Part shown: positions 41,255-47,864 of the stretch, piece after piece
Position numbering within the stretch: the first letter of the stretch is position 1
Layout: each line of letters opens with the position of its first letter
From: CAYHEQ01 sp964355795
GTDB taxonomy: Bacteria > Patescibacteriota > JACPGU01
NCBI GenBank assembly: GCA_964355795.1
Contig: CAYHEQ010000001.1
Coordinates: 1-64,000, forward strand
DNA length: 64,000 nt
Reading direction: 5' to 3'
The notes under the pieces: model-generated
Databases searched by the model: none
Told to the model about the DNA's origin: nothing
Seen by the model: only the letters and a program-made list of their open reading frames with translations
Position numbers and translations under genes: made by a program

Positions 41255-43837
41255 CTATTTCACCGGATTCAATATGTGCTTCGGCACAGTGATTGTTACG
41301 GCCTTAGTGTTATCGGTAATAATGACTGCGGTAGCGCCACTAGTGGCCGTGGCCACCAGATTCACTGCGTAAGTGCTGTTGGATTTTAATATACTGAAAC
41401 TGCAATTGGTCGTAACCGAAGAACAATTGGGAAGACTGGTTGGCAAAATGACAGTCCCATTTTCTTTAACTTGCCAATTATAGCCAGAGGTCACCGTCCC
41501 TCCCACTGCTACCATCTCTGGCTTCACCGTTACCGTATCCCCTACTCGGAGAGAGCCGGAAATAGTCCAGTCGCCAGTAGTTTCTTGAGTGGGAGTCACC
41601 GAAGCGCCAGCGTTGACGATAGCGCCATCGGTAATGATGTTCGCTCCCGCTCTGCCCACATCCGGCTTGATGCTCAAAGAGGCCGAAGAGGGAGCGGGAG
41701 GATTAAGCCCTGCTGTTTTAGTCACTGTTCCCATCGCCCCGCGACTGTCTGTTACGGTCAAAGTAAAGGAATAAAGTCCTCCTCCATTAGTATACTCGGG
41801 ATATGTATAAGCGAGGTCTTTTTTGGTAAAAAGAAGGAATGGAGAAGGATCGTCAGAGATTTTTTGGGAATCAGAGGAAGTGTAAGTATAGATATAAGCG
41901 GGGTCCCAAGACTTTGTTACCTTCCATGCCCAACTCGTAATTGTATCCCCATCGGGATCGGTTGATTGATCGTAATATTTGAAATCCATCGTCGTCCCGA
42001 GCTGCGTGCCATCAAACTTCGCCACAGGAGGGCTATTCACAGATGTATAACTACACACAAAACCAATTGTTCCGCCAGCAGTAAGTGTTCTTATTGATGG
42101 AGGAATAAATGTGTATCCCGTCTTAGCCGGACAGGTGGCGGTATAAGAGCCAATTGGAGCAGTTGTTGAAACAGCAACGGCTACATTCGGCGTAACCACC
42201 GTCCCCGTATAGGTTGTCGTAGCAGGACTGGGACCCTTAACTGTGATAGTTGTATCAGGAAGAGTGGAGTTGATGTTGATGGTGCCAGGTAATACTTTGT
42301 CCACCGTAATTGTTTTCGTCGCTGTGTCACTAAACGCCCCTCGACTATCCTGAACCATAAGAGACGCTGTATATGTCCCTACGGACGAATACTTATGGAG
42401 AGGTTTTTTTTCAACACTATCAATTATCCCGTCATTATTAAAATCCCAAAACCAACCAGTAATACCGTCGCCATCAGGATCGGTGGAGGTATCTGTAAAT
42501 TGCACTGAAAGTGGTACAGAGCCAGAAATGGGGCTGGCAACAAACCTGACTAAAGGAGATTTATTGGGAAAGGACAATCCTCCGCAACCATCCGTTCTAG
42601 ATATAACAACAGTACCGTCACCAGCGACTTCTCTAGCGCCTCCTGTGCCAATGCCACTTCCACCAATACCGCCGTTAGCAGTAACTGTCTTAAATCTCAC
42701 ATCTCTTCCGGCTTCAAAAACTTGCTCGCCACTCCATGTCCCGTCTTCTTTCTTCGATAATATCTTTATTCTCCCACCACCACCAGCATAAGGTGGAAAA
42801 TAGCTACCAGCTACCCCGTCGCCACCATTAGCGCTAATCATACCTTCGTGATTGAAGCTATTTGTAACAATACAAATAGATCCACCAGAGCCACCACCGC
42901 CTATTCGTCCACCATTACCTATCTCACCTATCTTGCCATTAGCAGAGATACTACCATCTTTATCTATGATGATTTTGTTAGCAGATATTACTATGAGACC
43001 ACCACCGCTACCGCCAGTATAATCACCATTATAGCCATAAGATCCTACTCCCATGCCACCTCCACCTCCACTGCCCCACTGGTCTGGATTATTCTTATCG
43101 CCATAAGTATATGACCCAACATCCGCTCCTAAACCTCCATAGCCTCCGCCCGAACCGGCATATACATAAATAGAGTTAGTAAATGACCAACCTCCACCTC
43201 CAGGACCATAGCCATACTGCTTACCAGTGCCACCACTATACCCAAATCCATCTGCGGTTATTTTACCGCCAGAGTTAATTATCAGTTCTTTATTGATGAT
43301 GAGTTGCATACTACCAACATCGCCGGGAGATCTTGTCTTTTGGGTTAAAACACCGTCGTTTATTATAGTTAAGCTATTGAAATAATGCTCTCCATCAATT
43401 TGTACCGTTGAACCATTAATAACAACATCTTTCTTGTCGTACTGAACATTAGTTGATGAGATAACTCCCGATGGAAATACGGCGCTAATAGGCACAAAAT
43501 TAGCCATCAAAGCAGTGTTGCCTTGACCAAAAGTGAAGGTCGCAGTACTAGTGACCTTGCTAGAAATATTGCCATAAATAGGGTTAGAAGTAAAAGTCCA
43601 ACCATAAAATTTATATCCCAGATTCGCAGTGGCGGTAATGGTCCTGGTGGAATTTTCATTCGTCCCTCCGCCAATCACCACGCCATACTCGCTCGGACCA
43701 GCCGTCAATGTGAGAGTATAAGTCGTTGCGGCTTGGGCTTTTTGGTTTTGCGTACCCCAAGCCATTACTGCGGCAATAATTAGCGCAATTCCGATGACGA
43801 AAATAGCTAACTTCTTTTTGTCTAAAGTTTTTATCAT
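41255..43837 (-). CDS. Large surface protein with Gly-rich and PKD domains
   Basis: An 860-residue exported protein. After the leader (AIFVIGIALIIAAVMAWG) comes an InlB B-type repeat (about 38-112), then a beta-helical, glycine-rich region (about 125-410, with GYGPGGGGW, GSGGGGGMG and GGSGGG). Next are a PKD domain (about 425-510: SVPLSVQFTDTSTDPDGDG, WDFNNDG), a second PKD-like region (about 600-690) and two further beta domains. No C-terminal anchor is visible. It is likely displayed on or released from the cell; adhesion is a guess from the domain types. Confidence 0.8.
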   Translation of the reverse strand: MIKTLDKKKLAIFVIGIALIIAAVMAWGTQNQKAQAATTYTLTLTAGPSEYGVVIGGGTNENSTRTITATANLGYKFYGWTFTSNPIYGNISSKVTSTATFTFGQGNTALMANFVPISAVFPSGVISSTNVQYDKKDVVINGSTVQIDGEHYFNSLTIINDGVLTQKTRSPGDVGSMQLIINKELIINSGGKITADGFGYSGGTGKQYGYGPGGGGWSFTNSIYVYAGSGGGYGGLGADVGSYTYGDKNNPDQWGSGGGGGMGVGSYGYNGDYTGGSGGGLIVISANKIIIDKDGSISANGKIGEIGNGGRIGGGGSGGSICIVTNSFNHEGMISANGGDGVAGSYFPPYAGGGGRIKILSKKEDGTWSGEQVFEAGRDVRFKTVTANGGIGGSGIGTGGAREVAGDGTVVISRTDGCGGLSFPNKSPLVRFVASPISGSVPLSVQFTDTSTDPDGDGITGWFWDFNNDGIIDSVEKKPLHKYSSVGTYTASLMVQDSRGAFSDTATKTITVDKVLPGTININSTLPDTTITVKGPSPATTTYTGTVVTPNVAVAVSTTAPIGSYTATCPAKTGYTFIPPSIRTLTAGGTIGFVCSYTSVNSPPVAKFDGTQLGTTMDFKYYDQSTDPDGDTITSWAWKVTKSWDPAYIYTYTSSDSQKISDDPSPFLLFTKKDLAYTYPEYTNGGGLYSFTLTVTDSRGAMGTVTKTAGLNPPAPSSASLSIKPDVGRAGANIITDGAIVNAGASVTPTQETTGDWTISGSLRVGDTVTVKPEMVAVGGTVTSGYNWQVKENGTVILPTSLPNCSSVTTNCSFSILKSNSTYAVNLVATATSGATAVIITDNTKAVTITVPKHILNPVK

Positions 43838-43849
43838 TTTTTTCTTGTT

Positions 43850-44515
43850 TTATCCTCTTCTGTATGTCATCAATATCTGCTTCAACATCTCATCTTTTGG
43901 AATTTGAGCTGTTCCCTCTTCTAAAACTTTTATCGCTTCTGCTCTATTATTTTCGAAATCTCTCAAAAGTACCGCTAGATTAACATAGGTGGCAGAAAAA
44001 TGTGGGTCAATGGTGATGGCTTCGCGATAATGCTTTTTTGCTTCTTCGTATTTTTTTTCACTACGCAAAACATTGCCCAGATTATTATGCAAAATAGCGT
44101 CTTGAGGAGTTACTTTTACGGCTTGTGAGAAAAACTCCTCGGCTTTACCCAAATCTCCAAGATTATAATAAGAAACGGCAAGTTTCTGTAAAACATCCTT
44201 GTTGTTAGGCTGTGTATTGATAACTTTTTCTAATTCTTCCACGGTTTCTTTGTATTTTTTTGTTTGCATTTCTGCGCTTATTGCCTGATCGCCACTTTTA
44301 CCCATCGTTGCCTCCCTGTACGCATCCAGCCCATTCGCTAACCATTCCTGCGCTTTCACATCGCGCCAAATACGATATTTATTCAACAGAACATTCGCCA
44401 ACAAAGATCCCCCATAAACCACAACTATAAGAATAATTATACTAATTATAATTTTTGCTTTTTTATTAAAAATCTTCCTCTTTCTCTCCTCCCAATTTTT
44501 GTTTTTCTTTTTCAT
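43850..44515 (-). CDS. Membrane-anchored TPR protein
   Basis: From the ATG at 44515 it has 221 residues: a basic N-terminus, one membrane helix (IIISIIILIVVVYGGSLLANVLL) and TPR units (about 105-215: YYNLGDLGKAEEFFSQAVKVTP, ILHNNLGNVLRSEKKYEEAKKHYREA). I reject the longer ORF because its extra residues (VEPLNEE) are encoded by the adjacent palindromic repeat. It is paralogous to the protein at 39717, with which it brackets the 860-residue surface protein. Confidence 0.75.
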   Translation of the reverse strand: MKKKNKNWEERKRKIFNKKAKIIISIIILIVVVYGGSLLANVLLNKYRIWRDVKAQEWLANGLDAYREATMGKSGDQAISAEMQTKKYKETVEELEKVINTQPNNKDVLQKLAVSYYNLGDLGKAEEFFSQAVKVTPQDAILHNNLGNVLRSEKKYEEAKKHYREAITIDPHFSATYVNLAVLLRDFENNRAEAIKVLEEGTAQIPKDEMLKQILMTYRRG

Positions 44516-44556
44516 AAGTGAAATTTCTGTATCTGTAGTATATATTTCCTCATTTA

Positions 44557-44599
44557 GAGGTTCGACCTTAGTTTCCAAACTTCTCCGAGGCCAAATCTC
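44557..44599. repeat. Degenerate palindrome of the GAGGTTCGACCT family
   Basis: The left arm GAGGTTCGACCTT is intact while the right arm (GAGGCCAAATCTC) has decayed. The loop TAGTTTCCAAACTTCTCC is of the common type. Confidence 0.65.
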
Positions 44600-44629
44600 T
44601 TATCCCTAATAATTTTTCTCAATCTCCGA

Positions 44630-45016
44630 CTATCCTATTGCTCCTACTTTGTGCATACTGCTTGCTTCTTCTTCACTCAAAATCCTTTTTCTTGCCAGAA
44701 TACTTGTCAAAGTGTGTAGTTTTTGCGCTATTCTCCCCTCACTTTGCCTCACTCTTTTATCCGTCCAATCTTTGTTATTTCCTTCTGATTGCCTAATTTC
44801 TTGTTTTAATTCTTTTTCCATCGGTTCCAAAAAATTAACATTGAATTTAGCTAATTGATCCTTTACTACATCTTCAACTGAATCCTTGAATCTTTGACCC
44901 TCAAATATATTCTCTACGGCGTTCTTGAATTTCTCGCCAGCAAAAGAATTCTCAATAACCCCCGTTACGATTTCCTTAATTTCCTCTCTGGTTGTGGTAA
45001 TCTTTTTTTCTGACAT
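44630..45016 (-). CDS. Unknown small soluble protein, helical
   Basis: This 128-residue, highly charged protein is predicted helical, with an internal repeat: FAGEKFKNAVENIF and FEGQRFKDSVEDVV. A coiled-coil stretch (LEPMEKELKQEIRQSEG) follows. No family is recognised. It begins 11 bp after the zinc-ribbon gene stop, so the two are likely co-transcribed. Confidence 0.55.
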   Translation of the reverse strand: MSEKKITTTREEIKEIVTGVIENSFAGEKFKNAVENIFEGQRFKDSVEDVVKDQLAKFNVNFLEPMEKELKQEIRQSEGNNKDWTDKRVRQSEGRIAQKLHTLTSILARKRILSEEEASSMHKVGAIG

Positions 45017-45027
45017 TTTTGCTAAAA

Positions 45028-45231
45028 TTAAACATTCACCGCGCGCTTGGCTATAATTTTCGTTGCTTTTCCGCAGTTACCGCAATATTGCTCGTTATCG
45101 TCTAGTATACATTTACAATTCAAACATCTTTTGGCGGTTTTCTTTGGCAACCTTAAGCCACACCCAGTACAAAATTGGTCACTATATCCTTTCCAGTATT
45201 GTTTTTTGCACTGCGGACATTTCTTGAACAT
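45028..45231 (-). CDS. Double zinc-ribbon protein, 67 residues
   Basis: Two CxxC pairs make each of two zinc ribbons: CPQC...CTGC (residues 5-23) and CLNC...CGNC (about 37-55). Small proteins of this type are widespread and uncharacterised. The start at 45231 gives MFKKCPQC, with the first ribbon right at the N-terminus as expected. Confidence 0.65.
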   Translation of the reverse strand: MFKKCPQCKKQYWKGYSDQFCTGCGLRLPKKTAKRCLNCKCILDDNEQYCGNCGKATKIIAKRAVNV

Positions 45232-45391
45232 ATGTCTTCTCTAAAATCTTTTTTCTAATATCCATTTTTTTACAAATTACGGTAATATCTTTTGCCATAG
45301 ACTTTCCTCTACTTTTCCTTTTTGTTTTTTTTGATTCACTATATTGTGTACTTTGATCCCTTATTTTCTTAATTTCTTATTTTCTTAGCCC

Positions 45392-45943
45392 CTACGGCGC
45401 CAAAGTGTCCAAGACGATGAACGAATCGCCAGATTTGGCGGAATAGTTGCACCAGATCATATCCCCGGAATAGCCCGTTACTATGGCAGTGGCGCAACCC
45501 CCCGTTGTTGGCGCAGAAGCGGTAGTGCCATCAGAGCCAGCCTTCATACCGCTATATTTGAATCCTGTCGGTGTGGAGAATTTGACATCTGTGGACTTGG
45601 CTAAACTTTCAGGATTGTTGACGGTTAAAGTGAATTTGACTGTATCGCCCGCTTTCGCCGTCGCCGTGTTGTTTCGCGCAGATACTGGCGCGATGTTTTC
45701 TGCCTTCGTATGCACCGAAACACCTTGATAATTGAAATTGTAGCCGACATCAATAGGTTGTCTATCGGCCGCGAATGTTCCCAGTTTGAATCCTCCCAAG
45801 GCCACGCCAGCCAAAAGCAAAAGGCCTACTACATATATAGTAGCCTTTCTGTTGGAAAGTTTTTTGGAAAAACCCTTGAGAGTGGAGGCTCTTTTGATGC
45901 GATTGCTCCTGCGCACGATTTTTTCAAAATTGAAAGATAACAT
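45392..45943 (-). CDS. Small exported DUF11-like protein
   Basis: A 183-residue protein with a basic N-terminus, a membrane segment (ATIYVVGLLLLAGVALGGFKLG) and a single DUF11-like beta domain (about 75-180: TAKAGDTVKFTLTVNNPESLAKSTDVKFSTPTG). It is the first gene, in transcription order, of the exported-protein island. Its upstream gap (45944-46470) carries dispersed repeats. Confidence 0.65.
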   Translation of the reverse strand: MLSFNFEKIVRRSNRIKRASTLKGFSKKLSNRKATIYVVGLLLLAGVALGGFKLGTFAADRQPIDVGYNFNYQGVSVHTKAENIAPVSARNNTATAKAGDTVKFTLTVNNPESLAKSTDVKFSTPTGFKYSGMKAGSDGTTASAPTTGGCATAIVTGYSGDMIWCNYSAKSGDSFIVLDTLAP

Positions 45944-46028
45944 CTTTTTTGTATTACTGTTATGAAAATTTTGTTTTGAAATATCTATTGCTAACTGACA
46001 TTAAGCCTGACTTAAAATCTTGCTGAAC

Positions 46029-46267
46029 CGATGCTAATCTGCGAATGGATGCCTGCCCGCAATGCTCTCGCCCGAAGCTTTCATATCTGTTTACAATTAT
46101 CGTACGCAATATTTAGGGAGCAAACAATATGGGTGGGGCGCATAGCGAGGCGGGCGGGCGAATATGGCGAATATTTATGCGAATTAATTCGCATGGGATT
46201 CGTAAATTCGCATCGCGTTCGTAGATTCGCATGGCATTTCAAATTCGCATCGCATTATTCGTGTCGC
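46029..46267. repeat. GCGATGC-family palindrome containing the second 115-bp element
   Basis: Arms of GCGAAT/ATTCGC-rich sequence surround the 115-bp element (46049-46163). Apart from this and a possible promoter-like AT stretch near 46350, I see nothing in 45944-46450. Confidence 0.7.
46049..46163. mobile_element. 115-bp dispersed repeat (MITE-like), copy 2
   Basis: Nearly identical to 24262-24377 over its whole length, with the same GCCTGCCCGC and GCGGGCGGGC ends, and again inside a GCGAAT palindrome. Confidence 0.75.
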
Positions 46268-46510
46268 TTAACTCAAAACCAAGACAGAAATATCTCCCTT
46301 TTGCGTCTTCTCGACTGAAAATCACACTCCTTAACCCATTCCTTTATTATCTAGCGTTGTCTCTATTATAGACGATAAGTCCACCCCTACAAGAGCCGAT
46401 TTATCCCCAAGCTCGTAACAGAAATGGCCTCAAAACTTGAAGCCATTTCTGCGCAAACAGGGGCGGAAGTCGCAACTTTACATCGGGAGAAACTGATCAG
46501 TTTGCGTTTT

Positions 46511-46614
46511 TGGCAGGGGCTGAGGGAATCGAACCCCCGACCTCGGTTTTGTCCCGACGATTGCAGGGCAATGTCGGGATCCCGATCCTCCGATGCAAAA
46601 TCGGAGCGTCGGGA
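46511..46614 (-). pseudogene. Broken tRNA-Trp: 3' half with CCA, interrupted by a twin hairpin
   Basis: 46511-46551 is a complete tRNA 3' half: anticodon loop from base 35 (CAAA), 3' anticodon stem ACCGA, T-arm GGGGG-TTCGATT-CCCTC, acceptor AGCCCCT, discriminator G and an encoded CCA. Immediately 5' is a 63-bp twin hairpin of the TCCCGAC family (46552-46614), and beyond it TCGGTCTC. Deleting the hairpin joins TCGGTCTC to CAAAACCGA, a perfect tRNA-Trp (CCA) anticodon arm split between bases 34 and 35. The D-arm and 5' acceptor are missing. The intact tRNA-Trp is 25 bp upstream. Confidence 0.75.
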
Positions 46615-46639
46615 GAGACCGATAAGTTTGCGTTTTTAA

Positions 46640-46710
46640 CAGGGGCGGTAGGAGTCGAACCCACACTATTGGTTTTGGAGACCAACGTTCTACCGCTAAA
46701 CTACGCCCCT
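46640..46710 (-). tRNA. tRNA-Trp (anticodon CCA)
   Basis: The acceptor AGGGGCG/CGCCCCT has seven pairs and the anticodon arm is TTGGT-CTCCAAA-ACCAA with anticodon CCA. The T-arm contains TTCGACT, and D-arm TAGTTTAGCGGTAGA is normal. The CCA end is not encoded. This is the only complete tRNA-Trp seen; the broken copy lies just downstream. Confidence 0.93.
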
Positions 46711-46775
46711 ATTCTAAGAACGGTTTTGCCTTAATATTCGAGCGATTAGCGTTAATTCGAGAAAATTAGCGATTC

Positions 46776-46949
46776 CTATTTCCCCTCTTTGTGCTTCGTC
46801 ACCTTCCTGCATCGCTTGCACTTTTTATTCAATTCCAATCTCTCCGTCGTATTGCGTTTGTTTTTGGAAGTGAAATAATTTTTTTCTTTGCAAACGGTGC
46901 ATTCCATTGTCACCATCCCTCTTGGTCCTCTTTTCTTTTTTCCTGGCAT
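46776..46949 (-). CDS. rpmG: 50S ribosomal protein bL33
   Basis: From the ATG at 46949 the product has 57 residues: [17 protein letters not shown], then CTVC and CKRC zinc-binding pairs around the [20 protein letters not shown] core diagnostic of bL33. It is the zinc-binding (C+) form. A longer ORF reading upstream through the tRNA fragment is not real. The gene lies between tRNA-Trp and the broken tRNA-Tyr 3' half, a common location for rpmG near tRNA genes. Confidence 0.92.
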   Translation of the reverse strand: MPGKKKRGPRGMVTMECTVCKEKNYFTSKNKRNTTERLELNKKCKRCRKVTKHKEGK

Positions 46950-46984
46950 AAAATTTGTATTAAGTATTAAGATTTCTATCAAAA

Positions 46985-47068
46985 TGACGGGAGTAGGATT
47001 TGCACCTACGAAGGCCGAAGCCAGCAGATTTATCACCCTGCGGGTGACCACCCGTAGGGTGGCAGTCT
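46985..47068 (-). pseudogene. Broken tRNA-Tyr: 3' half interrupted by a double-hairpin palindrome
   Basis: 46985-47032 matches the 3' half of the intact tRNA-Tyr (from anticodon base 35, TAAATCTGC, through the variable arm, T-arm and acceptor TCCCGTC), differing at one base. It is preceded (5' in the RNA) by a 30-bp palindrome (47033-47062) and then AGACTG, the 5' anticodon stem and loop up to G34. So the palindrome splits the GTA anticodon between bases 34 and 35. The rest of the 5' half is absent here but appears at 47497-47531. Confidence 0.8.
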
Positions 47069-47091
47069 TCTTTAACCAATGATTTTCAAAA

Positions 47092-47174
47092 TGGCGGGAG
47101 TAGGATTTGCACCTACGAAGGCCGAAGCCAGCAGATTTACAGTCTGCCCTCGTTGACTACTTGAGTATCCCGCC
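47092..47174 (-). tRNA. tRNA-Tyr (anticodon GTA)
   Basis: This is a class II tRNA with acceptor GGCGGGA/TCCCGCC, anticodon arm AGA-CTGTAAA-TCT, a long variable arm (GGCTTCGGCC) and T-loop TGCAAAT. The CCA is not encoded. It is flanked by a 17-bp perfect inverted repeat (AATGATTTTCAAAATGG at 47079 and its complement ending at 47192), so the tRNA itself forms an inverted-repeat-bounded unit. Confidence 0.92.
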
Positions 47175-47190
47175 ACCATTTTGAAAATCA

Positions 47191-47439
47191 TTAAATTCCC
47201 AATCTTTTAAAAAGCATCTCCTTTTGCTGGTTGTTATTTTTAAGCTCATTTTCTCTTTTTCTAGCCAGAGTATATGTTTCGTAAGCTTCATAGTATACGA
47301 GCCTTAATGGCGCATACATTTTGGTCGAAATAACTTTTTTGTTATTATGTTGCAATAATCTCGTTTTCAAATCACGCGTCGAACCTATATAGCGCCATTT
47401 TTTTATGGTACTTTTCAATAAGTATACATATCCATTCAT
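47191..47439 (-). CDS. GIY-YIG domain endonuclease, single-domain
   Basis: From the ATG at 47439 the product has 82 residues: MNGYVYLLKS (the GIY element, here YVY), RYIGST (YIG), the conserved Arg in DLKTRLLQHN and Glu in YYEAYET, and C-terminal KRENELKNNNQQKEMLFKRLG. This is the small stand-alone GIY-YIG family, whose members may cut DNA; some GIY-YIG proteins are homing endonucleases. A TTG at 47454 could extend it by 5 residues. It lies between the interrupted 5' half of a tRNA-Tyr and an intact tRNA-Tyr, a position that suggests involvement in the rearrangement there. Confidence 0.88.
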   Translation of the reverse strand: MNGYVYLLKSTIKKWRYIGSTRDLKTRLLQHNNKKVISTKMYAPLRLVYYEAYETYTLARKRENELKNNNQQKEMLFKRLGI

Positions 47440-47459
47440 ATTGTTTTCTTGCAAATAAG

Positions 47460-47531
47460 AGATTTATCACCCTGCGGGTGACCACCCGTAGGGTGGCAGT
47501 CTGCCCCGTTTGACCGCTTCGGTACCCCACC
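47460..47531 (-). pseudogene. Broken tRNA-Tyr: 5' half interrupted by the double-hairpin palindrome
   Basis: 47497-47531 is a tRNA 5' half: acceptor GGTGGGG, D-arm, then GGGGCAGACTG up to anticodon base G34. The 30-bp palindrome 47467-47496 follows, then TAAATCT (bases 35 onward), after which the tRNA sequence stops and the GIY-YIG leader begins. Its 5' flank is homologous to that of the intact tRNA-Tyr (GGAATTT...CAAAATGGTGG), showing that the two tRNAs are duplicates. Confidence 0.78.
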
Positions 47532-47567
47532 ATTTTGGTAATTATCAAATTCCTAATCCTTGCCTAA

Positions 47568-47610
47568 AGCCCACGAGCAGGGTTGAACTGCTGACCTTTT
47601 CCTTACCATG
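47568..47610 (-). pseudogene. Broken tRNA-Thr: 3' half (anticodon loop GGT)
   Basis: The RNA-sense sequence CATGGTAAGGAAA contains a GGT anticodon with the 3' stem GGAAA. T-arm AGCAG-TTCAACC-CTGCT and acceptor CGTGGGC follow. The matching 5' stem TTTCC occurs at the end of the fragment 47719-47737, on the other side of an intact tRNA-Thr. The two halves therefore bracket an insertion at the start of the anticodon loop. Confidence 0.7.
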
Positions 47611-47613
47611 CTT

Positions 47614-47718
47614 GCCCGCCTATGCAAAGCCGTTGTCGAGGGTTGAACTCGAGACCTTCACCTTACCATGGTGACGCTCTACCAACTGAGCTACAACGGC
47701 ATAGGCTTTGGCGGGCGG
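47614..47718. mobile_element. tRNA-Thr bounded by GC-rich inverted repeats, nested in a broken tRNA-Thr
   Basis: GCCCGCCTATGC (47614-47625) and its counterpart GCATAGGCTTTGGCGGGC (47700-47717) are inverted repeats, with AAAG inserted in one. They flank the intact tRNA-Thr. The outer tRNA halves lie immediately outside, so the unit interrupts an anticodon loop. The GCCCGCC ends recall those of the 115-bp element. Confidence 0.6.
47628..47700 (-). tRNA. tRNA-Thr (anticodon GGT)
   Basis: The acceptor GCCGTTG/CAACGGC has seven pairs. The D-arm is AGCTCAGTTGGTAGAGC, the anticodon arm TCACC-ATGGTAA-GGTGA with GGT, and the T-arm TCGAG-TTCAACC-CTCGA. The CCA is not encoded. It is complete although surrounded by the halves of another tRNA-Thr. 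Confidence 0.93.
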
Positions 47719-47782
47719 GGAAATGCTCTACCAACTGCCACCCCTGCGGGTGGTCACCCGAAGGGTGAAGCTACTCCTTGCC
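47719..47782 (-). pseudogene. Broken tRNA-Thr: 5' fragment with palindrome in the D-loop
   Basis: The RNA-sense GAGTAGCTT, a 30-bp palindrome (47738-47767), then CAGTTGGTAGAGCATTTCC. Without the palindrome this reads as a D-arm (AGCT...CAGTTGGTAGAGC) plus the 5' anticodon stem TTTCC. The palindrome is the same as that in the tRNA-Tyr fragments but in the opposite orientation. The 5' acceptor is not clearly recognisable. Confidence 0.65.
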
Positions 47783-47785
47783 AAA

Positions 47786-47857
47786 AGCCACCTGTCGGGC
47801 TCGAACCGACGACCTACCGCTTACAAGGCGGTTGCTCTACCACTGAGCTAAGGTGGC
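47786..47857 (-). tRNA. tRNA-Thr (anticodon TGT)
   Basis: The acceptor GCCACCT/AGGTGGC pairs fully. The D-arm is AGCTCAGTGGTAGAGC, the anticodon arm ACCGC-CTTGTAA-GCGGT with TGT, and the T-arm GTCGG-TTCGAGC-CCGAC. The CCA is not encoded. Confidence 0.93.
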
Positions 47858-47864
47858 CCGAAAA

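Larger units (their letters stand above)
47026..47502. mobile_element. Putative GIY-YIG/tRNA-Tyr cassette between 43-bp direct repeats
   Basis: The 43-bp sequences 47026-47068 and 47460-47502 are identical direct repeats, each consisting of AGATTTA, the 30-bp palindrome and CAGTCT. Between them lie an intact tRNA-Tyr and a GIY-YIG gene, and outside them lie the 3' half (left) and 5' half (right) of another tRNA-Tyr. Recombination between the repeats would remove the cassette and leave one tRNA-Tyr with the palindrome in its anticodon. The outer halves can pair in the acceptor (GGTGGGG with TCCCGTC, using wobbles). Confidence 0.65.

Noticed and set aside
43850..44578. Longer TPR protein starting at 44578
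   Set aside because: The extra N-terminal residues are encoded by the neighbouring palindromic repeat.
46510..46734. Open frame with GAEGIEPPTSVL and VGVEPTLLVLETN
   Set aside because: This is the antisense of tRNA genes, a well-known source of spurious proteins.
47026..47502. Group I intron in tRNA-Tyr
   Set aside because: The interruption at each half is only a 30-bp palindrome; no conserved core segments fit, and the two halves are separated by other genes.
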